Shown here one piece after another: positions 6,289-15,300 of a stretch of DNA of 17,197 nt (position 1 is its first letter; each line of letters begins with the position of its first letter). The position numbers and the translations under genes were made by a program. Source of the DNA: Flavobacteriales bacterium (GTDB lineage Bacteria > Bacteroidota > Bacteroidia > Flavobacteriales > Flavobacteriaceae); the NCBI GenBank assembly GCA_027008965.1, contig JALVDN010000031.1, positions 1 to 17,197 on the forward strand, read 5' to 3'. Below the pieces are notes generated by a model, which saw only the letters and a list, made by a program, of their open reading frames with translations, did not search any database and had not been told where the DNA came from.

Positions 6289-6738
6289 ATGGCAAAAGAA
6301 TTATTTAAAGTAATTAAGCTACAAATCCGGGGAGGCCAAGCGAATCCTTCGCCGCCGGTAGGACCCGCACTTGGAGCAGCAGGAGTGAACATTATGGAGT
6401 TCTGTAAGCAGTTCAACGCCCGGACGCAGGAAAAGCAAGGGCAAGTGCTTCCGGTAACTATTAATGTTTACAAGGACAAATCTTTTGATTTTGTAGTAAA
6501 AACTCCTCCTGCAGCAGTCCAATTGATGGAAGCGGCTAAGATTAAGAAAGGATCAGGTGAGCCTAACCGGAAAAAAGTAGGGAGCGTTACTTGGGAACAA
6601 GTACGTAAAATAGCAGAAGATAAAATGCAAGATTTGAATGCATTTAGTGTTGAAAAGGCAATGTCCATGATTGCCGGTACGGCTCGTTCAATGGGAATAA
6701 CCATTGAAGGAGAAAATCCTTTTGAAAATCAAAACTAA
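6289..6738 (+). CDS. rplK: 50S ribosomal protein L11 (uL11)
   Basis: L11 forms the base of the GTPase-associated stalk on 23S rRNA and is the binding target of thiopeptide antibiotics. At 149 residues it has both usual domains. The N-terminal part has GGQANPSPPVGPALGAAGVN with the proline-rich thiostrepton-site segment. The C-terminal rRNA-binding domain ends with GTARSMGITIEG. The ATG is preceded by an A-rich stretch (aaaaaagaaaag). The 56-bp gap from nusG is the largest between secE and rplL; I see no promoter box or L1-like binding structure in it. Confidence 0.98.
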   Translation: MAKELFKVIKLQIRGGQANPSPPVGPALGAAGVNIMEFCKQFNARTQEKQGQVLPVTINVYKDKSFDFVVKTPPAAVQLMEAAKIKKGSGEPNRKKVGSVTWEQVRKIAEDKMQDLNAFSVEKAMSMIAGTARSMGITIEGENPFENQN

Positions 6739-6743
6739 TAATT

Positions 6744-7433
6744 ATGGCAAGAATCAGTAAAAAAAGAAAGGCTGCTTTGTCAAAGTATGATAAGGATAAG
6801 TTGTATTCACTTGAAGAGGCAAGCAAATTAGTCAAAGATTTGTCCTATGAGAATTTTGACGCATCCGTGGATATTGCAGTTAGATTAGGTGTTGATCCCC
6901 GAAAGGCGGATCAAATGATTCGTGGTGTGGTCACTTTACCTCACGGAACCGGAAAAGATGTCAAAGTCTTGGCTTTGGTAACTCCCGATAAAGAGGATGA
7001 GGCTAAAGAAGCGGGAGCGGATTATGTAGGTTTGGATGAATATATTGAAAAAATCAAGCAAGGTTGGACCGATGTTGATGTGATAATCACCATGCCTTCG
7101 GTGATGCGAAAACTGGGACCTTTAGGTAGAATTTTAGGACCGAGGGGTCTTATGCCTAACCCTAAAACAGGTACGGTGACCATGGATGTAGGAAAAGCAG
7201 TGCGAGATGTTAAGGCCGGTAAGATAGACTTCAGGGTAGACAAAAAGGGTATTGTTCATGCATCCATCGGAAAAGTTTCTTTTGATCCGGAAAAAATAAA
7301 AGAAAATGCAGAAGAACTTATCCATACCTTGGTGAAAATGAAACCGGCATCAGCTAAAGGAACCTACATGAAATCAATAGCTATTTCATCAACCATGGGA
7401 CCTGGAATCAAAGTGGATACAAAGTCCGTTTAA
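6744..7433 (+). CDS. rplA: 50S ribosomal protein L1 (uL1)
   Basis: L1 forms the mobile L1 stalk that helps deacylated tRNA leave the E site, and in many bacteria it represses its own operon. At 229 residues it is full length. The signature KLGPLGRILGPRGLMPNPKT lies at 123-142, and the N-terminal helix MARISKKRKAALSKYDKDKLY is typical. It starts 5 bp after rplK, so the two are surely co-transcribed. No L1 target mimic was recognised upstream of rplK, so autoregulation here is unproven. Confidence 0.98.
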   Translation: MARISKKRKAALSKYDKDKLYSLEEASKLVKDLSYENFDASVDIAVRLGVDPRKADQMIRGVVTLPHGTGKDVKVLALVTPDKEDEAKEAGADYVGLDEYIEKIKQGWTDVDVIITMPSVMRKLGPLGRILGPRGLMPNPKTGTVTMDVGKAVRDVKAGKIDFRVDKKGIVHASIGKVSFDPEKIKENAEELIHTLVKMKPASAKGTYMKSIAISSTMGPGIKVDTKSV

Positions 7434-7452
7434 AACAATCAAAAATTAACGT

Positions 7453-7977
7453 ATGAGAACGCGTGAAGAAAAAGCACAGATGATAGCCGACCTAAAAGAC
7501 CGGCTTTCCGAATATAATGTAATTTATTTTGTGGATATTTTGGGCTTGGATGCTCCCACCACTTATGCATTGAGAAAGGCATGCAATAAAGGCGGTATTA
7601 AACTGCAAGTTGTCAAAAACACATTATTGGCAAAAGCCATGGACCAATCTGAAAAAGATTTTGACAACCTTAAGGATATACTGCACGGGAGCACAGCATT
7701 GATGTTGGCCGAAGCCGGAAATAAACCCGCAAAAGTAATCAAAGAGTTTAGAAAAAAATCCGATAAGCCTGTATTAAAAGGTGCTTGGATTGAAGAAGGA
7801 ATTTATATTGGAGACGAACAATTGGAATTCTTGACAAGTATCAAATCCAAAGAAGAACTTATCGGAGATATTGTATTGTTACTGCAATCTCCTGCTAAGA
7901 ATGTAATCTCCGCATTGAAATCGGGAGGACAAAAAATAGCGGGAATTCTACAAACTTTATCAGAAAAAGGAAACTAA
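7453..7977 (+). CDS. rplJ: 50S ribosomal protein L10 (uL10)
   Basis: L10 anchors the L7/L12 dimers to the ribosome through its C-terminal helix. At 174 residues it has the N-terminal rRNA-binding domain (TREEKAQMIADLKDRLSEYNVIYF; LQVVKNTLLAKA near residue 56) and a C-terminal helix, NVISALKSGGQKIAGILQTLSEK, fitted for L12 binding. Only 19 bp separate it from rplA, so the long L10-binding leader found before rplJ in E. coli and Bacillus is absent. It ends with a double stop (TAATAA). Confidence 0.97.
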   Translation: MRTREEKAQMIADLKDRLSEYNVIYFVDILGLDAPTTYALRKACNKGGIKLQVVKNTLLAKAMDQSEKDFDNLKDILHGSTALMLAEAGNKPAKVIKEFRKKSDKPVLKGAWIEEGIYIGDEQLEFLTSIKSKEELIGDIVLLLQSPAKNVISALKSGGQKIAGILQTLSEKGN

Positions 7978-8002
7978 TAACTAACTTAAAACAATAGAAA
8001 TT

Positions 8003-8380
8003 ATGGCAGATTTAAAAGCATTAGCAGAACAATTGGTTAACTTAACGGTTAAAGAAGTTAACGAATTAGCTGATATTCTCAAAGAAGAATACGGCATTGA
8101 ACCTGCGGCGGCAGCCGTAGCAGTAGCAGGACCTGCAGGTGGTGCAGGAGAAGGTGGCGGAGAAGAAAAAACCGAGTTTGACGTTATTTTGAAATCCCCG
8201 GGAGCTTCCAAATTGGCGGTTGTTAAATTGGTGAAGGAATTGACCGGTCTCGGATTGAAAGATGCCAAAGCTTTGGTTGATAGTGCTCCGGCACCTATCA
8301 AAGAAGGCATTTCCAAAGATGAAGCCGAAGGCCTCAAAAAATCTTTGGAAGAAGCCGGAGCCGAAGTGGAACTCAAGTAA
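8003..8380 (+). CDS. rplL: 50S ribosomal protein L7/L12 (bL12)
   Basis: L7/L12 is the multi-copy stalk protein that recruits translational GTPases. At 125 residues it shows the dimerising N-terminal helices (1-33), a flexible Ala/Gly-rich hinge (about 34-54, including AAAAVAVAGPAGGAGEGGG) and the globular C-terminal domain (57-125). The C-terminal domain carries the factor-binding helix KLAVVKLVKELTGLGLKDAK. The leader is A-rich with no Shine-Dalgarno site. A strong hairpin follows before rpoB. Its direct partner L10 is encoded 25 bp upstream. Confidence 0.98.
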   Translation: MADLKALAEQLVNLTVKEVNELADILKEEYGIEPAAAAVAVAGPAGGAGEGGGEEKTEFDVILKSPGASKLAVVKLVKELTGLGLKDAKALVDSAPAPIKEGISKDEAEGLKKSLEEAGAEVELK

Positions 8381-8388
8381 AAACTAAG

Positions 8389-8445
8389 CGTTTTATAGAA
8401 AGTTTAGGTCAAATTTTTTGACCTAAACTTTCGTATTCTATAACG
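8389..8445 (+). promoter_or_regulatory. Large hairpin between rplL and rpoB: candidate attenuator or RNase III processing site
   Basis: A perfect 16-bp stem, gaaagtttaggtcaaa (8398-8413) against 8417-8432, closes a 3-nt T loop. It can be extended at its base by ttata/tataa (8393-8397 with 8439-8443) and cg/cg across bulges. No T run follows, so it is not a full terminator. It begins 8 bp after the rplL stop and ends 46 bp before the preferred rpoB start. That is where E. coli has both a partial terminator and an RNase III cleavage site that lower rpoBC expression relative to ribosomal proteins. The structure is seen directly; the function is inferred from position. Confidence 0.65.
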
Positions 8446-8491
8446 TACTATGTGCGAACCTTTTTATAAACCTCAAAACTTTGTCTTTGAT

Positions 8492-11400
8492 ATGGCAAAA
8501 AAACAATCCAACAGCATCCTCCAAAAAAAAGATCCCAAAACAGGTAGAATCAATTTCTCTTCATTGAAAAATATCCCTGATTATCCTGATTTTTTGGATA
8601 TTCAAATAAAATCTTTCCGTGATTTTTTCCAACTTGAAACAAAGCCTGATGAAAGAAAAAAAGAAGGGCTATACAAAGTTTTTATGGAAAATTTTCCGGT
8701 GACGGATACACGAAATCAGTATATTCTTGAATTTTTGGACTATTCCATTGATCCTCCCCGTTATTCAGTGCAAGAGTGTATAGAAAGAGGATTAACTTAC
8801 AGTGTACCTTTAAAAGCACGTTTGAAAATTGAATGTACCGATCCCGAACATGAAGATTTTGAAACCAAAGTTCAAGACGTTTATTTGGGTAATATACCCT
8901 ACATGACCCCGAGAGGGACTTTTGTGATTAATGGGGCTGAACGTGTAGTAGTTTCTCAGTTACATCGTTCGCCTGGGGTTTTCTTCGGACAATCGGCTCA
9001 TACAAACGGAACCAAATTATATTCGGCACGTATTATTCCTTTCAAAGGTTCGTGGATGGAATTTGCCACGGACATCAATAATGTGATGTATGCCTACATC
9101 GACAGAAAGAAAAAATTGCCGGTAACCACATTGCTCAGAACAATAGGATATGAAAGGGATAAAGATATCTTGGAACTTTTTGGATTGGCCGATGAAGTTA
9201 AAGTAACCAAAACCGGACTAAAAAAATATTTGGGTAGAAGATTGGCCGCCCGTATTCTGAAAACATGGCACGAAGATTTTGTGGATGAAGATACGGGAGA
9301 AGTAGTATCCATTGAAAGAAATGAAATCGTTTTAGACAGGGATACTATTTTGGAAAAAGAACATATTCCTTTGATTTTGGATGCGGGGGTAAAAACCATT
9401 CTATTACACAAGGAGGATGCACATGCCAATGATTATGCCATCATTTATAATACACTACAAAAGGATCCTACCAACTCCGAAAAAGAAGCGGTGGAATATA
9501 TCTACAGGCAATTGAGAAATGCCGAACCGCCCGATGAAGAAACTGCACGCGGTATCATTGACAAACTTTTCTTTAGTGATCAGCGTTATGATTTAGGAGA
9601 AGTAGGACGTTATAAATTAAATAAAAAATTAGGGCTTGATATCCCTTATGATGTTAAAACCTTAACCAAGGAAGATATCATCACGATTATTAAAACTTTG
9701 ATTAAACTGATCAACTCCAAACAAGAGGTGGATGATATTGATCACCTTTCAAACAGAAGAGTAAGAACCGTCGGAGAACAACTAACCCAACAGTTTTCGG
9801 TAGGTTTGGCAAGAATGGTACGTACGATTAAGGAGAAAATGAATGTGCGTGATAATGAAGTTTTCACACCTGCCGATTTGATCAATGCCAAGACACTTTC
9901 TTCTGTGATCAATAGCTTTTTCGGTACCAACCAGCTTTCCCAGTTCATGGATCAAACCAATCCTTTGGCTGAGATTACACATAAAAGAAGATTATCGGCA
10001 TTAGGACCCGGAGGTTTGTCGCGTGAACGTGCAGGTTTTGAGGTACGTGACGTACACTATACACATTACGGTCGCTTATGTCCTATTGAAACACCGGAAG
10101 GACCCAATATCGGTTTGATTTCCTCTTTGGCCGTTTATGCCAAAGTAAACGATATGGGATTCATTGAAACGCCTTATAGAAAGGTTGAAAACGGAAAAGT
10201 AAAATTCGAAGAAGAACCTGTCTATCTCACTGCTGAAGAGGAAGAAGGTAAGAAAATTGCCCAAGCTACGATTGAAATAGATGATGAAGGAAATATAGTT
10301 CCCGAGCGATTGGTTGTAAGGGAAGAAGGAGATTTTCCTGTAGTGGAAAAAACCGAGATAGATTACATTGATGTTGCACCTAATCAAATTGCATCCATCT
10401 CCGCTTCACTCATTCCTTTCTTGGAGCATGATGATGCTAACCGTGCCTTGATGGGATCAAACATGATGCGTCAGGCAGTGCCTTTGATGAATCCCGAGTC
10501 GCCTATAGTAGGTACCGGGCTGGAAGAAAGAGTGGCAACGGATTCAAGAATTCTTATCAATGCCGAAGGAGAAGGAGAAGTTATATATGTGGATGCAGAC
10601 AAGATTATTATTCGTTATGATCGGTCTGAAGAGGAGCGTCTCGTGAGTTTTGATGAAGATGAAAAAACCTATGATCTCATTAAATTCAGGAAAAGTAATC
10701 AGAATACGACCATTAACTTGCGTCCCATCGTAAAAAAAGGTGACCGCGTTACGAAAGGACAAGTTCTCACCGAAGGTTATGCAACCGAAAACGGTGAATT
10801 GGCTCTCGGTAGAAATTTGGTTGTAGCCTTTATGCCTTGGAAAGGATACAATTTTGAGGACGGAATTGTTATTTCGGAGAAGGTAGTCAAAGAAGATTAT
10901 TTCACTTCCATCCACATCGATGAATTTTCGTTGGAAGTCAGAGATACCAAACTTGGCCCTGAAGAATTAACCAATGATATTCCGAATGTAAGTGAAGAAG
11001 CAACAAGAGATTTGGATGAAAACGGAATAATCAGAATCGGTGCGGAAGTAAAAACCGGAGATATACTGATAGGAAAAATCACACCGAAAGGAGAATCCGA
11101 TCCAACACCTGAAGAAAAATTATTGAGGGCAATCTTTGGAGAGAAAGCCGGAGATGTGAAAGATGCTTCATTGAAAGTGCCTTCTTCGGTAAGTGGAGTG
11201 GTGATAGATAAGAAACTATTCACCCGTTCCATAAAAGACCGGAGAAAACGACTTCAGGATAAGGTGGAAATAGAAAGACTTGAAGCGGAATATGCAGAAA
11301 AATTGAAGCAACTCAAAACCAAATTGGTTGAAAAATTATTCACACTTGTAGGAGGCAAGACATCTCAAGGTGTATTGAATGAACTGAATGAAGAAATATT

Positions 11401-12364
11401 CCCCAAAGGAAAAAAATTCACCTTGAAAATGCTCAGTGCATTTGATGATTTTGAACATTTGAGATATGGCAAATGGACAACGGATGAAAAAATAAATAAC
11501 TTGGTTGCCGAATTACTTAACAATTATAAAATTCGTGTCAACGCCATTAAAGGGGATTTAAGAAGAGAAAAATTTGCCATTTCCGTTGGTGACGATTTAC
11601 CTTCCGGAATTTTGAAACTTGCCAAGGTTTATATTGCCCAAAAGCGAAAACTCAAAGTGGGGGATAAAATGGCCGGTCGTCACGGAAACAAAGGTATTGT
11701 AGCCAAAATCGTAAGGGAAGAAGATATGCCTTTCTTGGAAGACGGAACACCGGTGGATATTGTTTTGAACCCTTTGGGTGTGCCTTCAAGGATGAACATC
11801 GGACAGATTTTTGAAACCGTTTTGGGATGGGTAGGAAAAAAACTCAATGTTAAATTCACCACCCCAATATTTGACGGAGCTTCATTGGATGAAATAAATG
11901 AGTTAACCGAAAAAGCCGGGCTTCCCAAATATGGCATCACCCATTTGTATGACGGCGGAACAGGTGAGAAATTTGATCAACCTGCCACGGTGGGAGTCAT
12001 TTATATGATGAAACTCAATCACTTGGTGGATGACAAGATGCATGCCCGTTCCATCGGTCCGTATTCACTTATTACACAACAACCTTTGGGAGGTAAAGCG
12101 CAATTCGGAGGTCAACGCTTCGGTGAAATGGAGGTATGGGCTCTTGAAGCATACGGAGCGTCCAGCACACTTCGTGAAATTCTAACCGTGAAATCTGACG
12201 ATGTGAACGGAAGAACCAAGACTTATACCGCTATAGTGAAAGGTCAACCTATGCCAGAACCCGGCATCCCCGAATCTTTCAATGTATTATTACATGAGCT
12301 GAAAGGTCTTGGCTTGGATGTTAGACTTGAGGACGAAGAAGGAAGAGATGTACTAGATAATTAA
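8492..12364 (+). CDS. rpoB: DNA-directed RNA polymerase subunit beta
   Basis: RpoB forms half of the polymerase active-site cleft. From the ATG at 8492 it has 1290 residues (MAKKQSNSILQKK...). An in-frame ATG at 8450 would add 14 residues of unconvincing sequence right after the hairpin, so I prefer 8492. The rifampicin pocket is intact: Asp487, His497 and Ser502 correspond to E. coli Asp516, His526 and Ser531, so no classical resistance change is visible. CPIETPEGPNIGLI follows it, and KVGDKMAGRHGNKG near residue 1055 carries active-site lysines. A lysine-rich, probably coiled-coil insertion at about 915-1045 sits where E. coli has its beta insertion of similar size. The C-terminal clamp part includes PLGGKAQFGGQRFGEMEVWA. 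It is co-transcribed with rpoC, 33 bp downstream. Confidence 0.98.
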   Translation: MAKKQSNSILQKKDPKTGRINFSSLKNIPDYPDFLDIQIKSFRDFFQLETKPDERKKEGLYKVFMENFPVTDTRNQYILEFLDYSIDPPRYSVQECIERGLTYSVPLKARLKIECTDPEHEDFETKVQDVYLGNIPYMTPRGTFVINGAERVVVSQLHRSPGVFFGQSAHTNGTKLYSARIIPFKGSWMEFATDINNVMYAYIDRKKKLPVTTLLRTIGYERDKDILELFGLADEVKVTKTGLKKYLGRRLAARILKTWHEDFVDEDTGEVVSIERNEIVLDRDTILEKEHIPLILDAGVKTILLHKEDAHANDYAIIYNTLQKDPTNSEKEAVEYIYRQLRNAEPPDEETARGIIDKLFFSDQRYDLGEVGRYKLNKKLGLDIPYDVKTLTKEDIITIIKTLIKLINSKQEVDDIDHLSNRRVRTVGEQLTQQFSVGLARMVRTIKEKMNVRDNEVFTPADLINAKTLSSVINSFFGTNQLSQFMDQTNPLAEITHKRRLSALGPGGLSRERAGFEVRDVHYTHYGRLCPIETPEGPNIGLISSLAVYAKVNDMGFIETPYRKVENGKVKFEEEPVYLTAEEEEGKKIAQATIEIDDEGNIVPERLVVREEGDFPVVEKTEIDYIDVAPNQIASISASLIPFLEHDDANRALMGSNMMRQAVPLMNPESPIVGTGLEERVATDSRILINAEGEGEVIYVDADKIIIRYDRSEEERLVSFDEDEKTYDLIKFRKSNQNTTINLRPIVKKGDRVTKGQVLTEGYATENGELALGRNLVVAFMPWKGYNFEDGIVISEKVVKEDYFTSIHIDEFSLEVRDTKLGPEELTNDIPNVSEEATRDLDENGIIRIGAEVKTGDILIGKITPKGESDPTPEEKLLRAIFGEKAGDVKDASLKVPSSVSGVVIDKKLFTRSIKDRRKRLQDKVEIERLEAEYAEKLKQLKTKLVEKLFTLVGGKTSQGVLNELNEEIFPKGKKFTLKMLSAFDDFEHLRYGKWTTDEKINNLVAELLNNYKIRVNAIKGDLRREKFAISVGDDLPSGILKLAKVYIAQKRKLKVGDKMAGRHGNKGIVAKIVREEDMPFLEDGTPVDIVLNPLGVPSRMNIGQIFETVLGWVGKKLNVKFTTPIFDGASLDEINELTEKAGLPKYGITHLYDGGTGEKFDQPATVGVIYMMKLNHLVDDKMHARSIGPYSLITQQPLGGKAQFGGQRFGEMEVWALEAYGASSTLREILTVKSDDVNGRTKTYTAIVKGQPMPEPGIPESFNVLLHELKGLGLDVRLEDEEGRDVLDN

Positions 12365-12397
12365 TTTTTCAATCATAAATAAAGTCATATTTTAATC

Positions 12398-15300
12398 ATG
12401 GCAAGAAAACAACAAAAAAGTATCAAATTTGATAGAATCTCTATCGGATTGGCTTCACCTGATGTAATCAAAAAAGCATCGCGCGGTGAAGTTTTGAAAC
12501 CCGAAACTATCAACTATCGTACGCACAAACCCGAAAAAGACGGCCTGTTCTGTGAAAGAATTTTCGGTCCTGTGAAAGACTATGAATGTGCGTGTGGAAA
12601 ATATAAGCGAATCAGATATAAAGGAATCGTTTGTGACCGTTGTGGGGTAGAAGTAACCGAGAAAAAAGTACGTCGAGAGCGAATGGGACATATAGAACTG
12701 GTGGTTCCTGTGGCGCATATTTGGTATTTCCGGTCTAACCCCAATAAAATAGGTTACTTACTGGGTATTCCTGCCAAAAAATTGGAAACCATTGTTTATT
12801 ATGAACGTTATGTGGTTATTCAACCCGGTCAAGCTGTTGATGCCGAAGGAAAACCATTACAACGTTTGGATTTATTGACTGAAGAAGAATATCATCAAGT
12901 ACTTGAGTTACTTCCGGAAGAAAATAAATATTTACCGGATGATGACCCCAACAAGTTCATAGCCAAAATGGGCGCCGAAGCGCTTCGCGATTTGCTTTCA
13001 AGTATTGATTTGGATGAACTTTCGTATGAATTGCGACATACGGCCAATCATGCAACCTCCAAGCAAAGACGTACTGAAGCTTTGAAACGTTTGCAAGTTG
13101 TTGAAGCGTTTCGTGAGGCCAACAAACGGCGGGAGAACCGTCCGGAATGGATGATCATGGACATCATACCTGTTATTCCTCCGGAATTACGTCCTTTAGT
13201 TCCGCTTGACGGAGGCCGTTTTGCTACATCCGATTTGAATGATTTATACAGAAGAGTAATCATCAGAAATAACCGTTTAAAAAGACTTTTAAGCATCAAG
13301 GCACCTGAAGTCATTTTGAGAAATGAAAAAAGGATGCTTCAGGAAGCAGTGGATTCATTGTTTGACAATACCCGTAAATCCACGGCGGTTAAAACCGAAT
13401 CAAACCGACCTTTAAAATCCTTATCCGACAACTTAAAAGGAAAACAAGGACGTTTCAGACAAAACCTGTTGGGTAAACGTGTTGATTATTCGGCTCGTTC
13501 GGTTATTGTTGGAGGTCCCGAATTGAAAATTTATGAAACCGGTATACCCAAAGATATGGCGGCCGAATTATATAAACCGTTTATTATCCGCAGGTTAATG
13601 GAACGCGGTATTGTAAAAACGGTGAAATCGGCCAAGAAAATCATTGACAGAAGAGACCCGGTAGTTTGGGATATTTTGGAGAATGTGATGAAAGGCCATC
13701 CTGTTTTGCTCAATAGGGCACCTACATTGCACCGTTTGGGCATCCAGGCATTCCAGCCCAAAATGATTGAAGGGAAAGCCATTCAATTGCATCCATTGGT
13801 TTGTGCCGCATTTAACGCTGACTTTGACGGTGACCAAATGGCGGTGCATTTACCTTTGGGCGCCGAAGCCATATTGGAAGCGCAATTATTGATGTTGGCT
13901 TCTCAAAACATTCTGAATCCGGCCAACGGAGAACCTATTGCCGTGCCTTCACAAGACATGGTTTTGGGGCTCTATTATATGACTAAAATAAGAAAATCCA
14001 CTCCGAAACATCCGGTGAAAGGTGAAGGCTTGACATTTTATGGCCCGGAAGAAGTAAAAATAGCACTCAATGAAGGAAAGGTTGATTTACATGCTTTAGT
14101 TAAAGTAATGGTTGATGATGTGGACGAAAATGGAAACAAAGTTCAAAAATTGATTGAAACCACTCCGGGACGAGTACTTTTCAACGAATATGTACCTGAA
14201 AAAGTGGGCTATTTCAATGAGCTATTGACCAAAAAAGCATTGAAAAAAATCATCACCAAAGTTTTAAAAGAAACCGATATTCCCACCACCTCCAAATTTT
14301 TGGATGACATCAAAGAATTAGGTTTCATGCAAGCTTTCAAAGGAGGCCTTTCCTTTACGTTGGAAAACATTGAAGTGCCCGAGGAGAAAGAAAAAATTGT
14401 GGAACAAGCCAAACAAGAAGTGGATGAGATTTATAACGAATATGCTTTTGGTAATATCACACGTAAAGAACGATACAACAAAACCATCGATGTTTGGAGT
14501 CATGCCAATACGCAATTGATTCAAGTGGTGATCAACAAGCTGAAAGAAGATGATCAAGGGTTTAATTCGGTATACATGATGTTGGATTCGGGAGCACGTG
14601 GTTCCAATGAACAAATCCGTCAGTTGATCGGTATGCGTGGTTTGATGGCTAAACCCAAAAAATCCACAGCAGGTGGTGGCGAAGTTATTGAAAACCCGAT
14701 TTTGTCAAACTTCAAGGAAGGGCTATCCATCCAGGAATACTTTATTTCCACCCACGGTGCGCGTAAAGGTTTGGCCGATACGGCGTTGAAAACGGCTGAC
14801 GCAGGATATTTGACCCGGCGTTTGGTGGACGTTTCGCAGGACGTGGTGGTCAATGAAGAAGATTGTGGAACCTTGCGTGGTATCAAAGTAACGCCATTGC
14901 GCAAAAACAATGATATAGTTGAAAGTTTGGGTGAACGCATTCTTGGTAGAGTTGTTTTGGATGATATTTATCACCCCGATACCAAAGAGCTTATTATTGC
15001 CGAAGGTCAGGAAATAACCGAAGAAATTGTCAAAAAAATTGAAGAAGCGGGCATAGAAGAAGTGGAAGTTCGTTCACCGCTTACTTGTGAGGCCAAAAAA
15101 GGAGTTTGTGCCAAATGTTATGGTAGAAACCTGGCTACGGGAACCATGGTTCAACTCGGGGAAGCCGTGGGTGTTATTGCCGCTCAATCCATTGGTGAGC
15201 CGGGAACCCAGCTTACATTGAGAACATTCCACCAAGGTGGGGTTGCAGGATCCATTGCCGAAGAAAATCAAATCATTGCTAAACAAAACGGTATTTTGGA

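Noticed and set aside
7981..8376. 131-residue minus-strand ORF opposite rplL
   Set aside because: It is the complement of the Ala/Gly/Glu-rich L7/L12 gene and shows only the resulting Ser/Pro/Ala bias.
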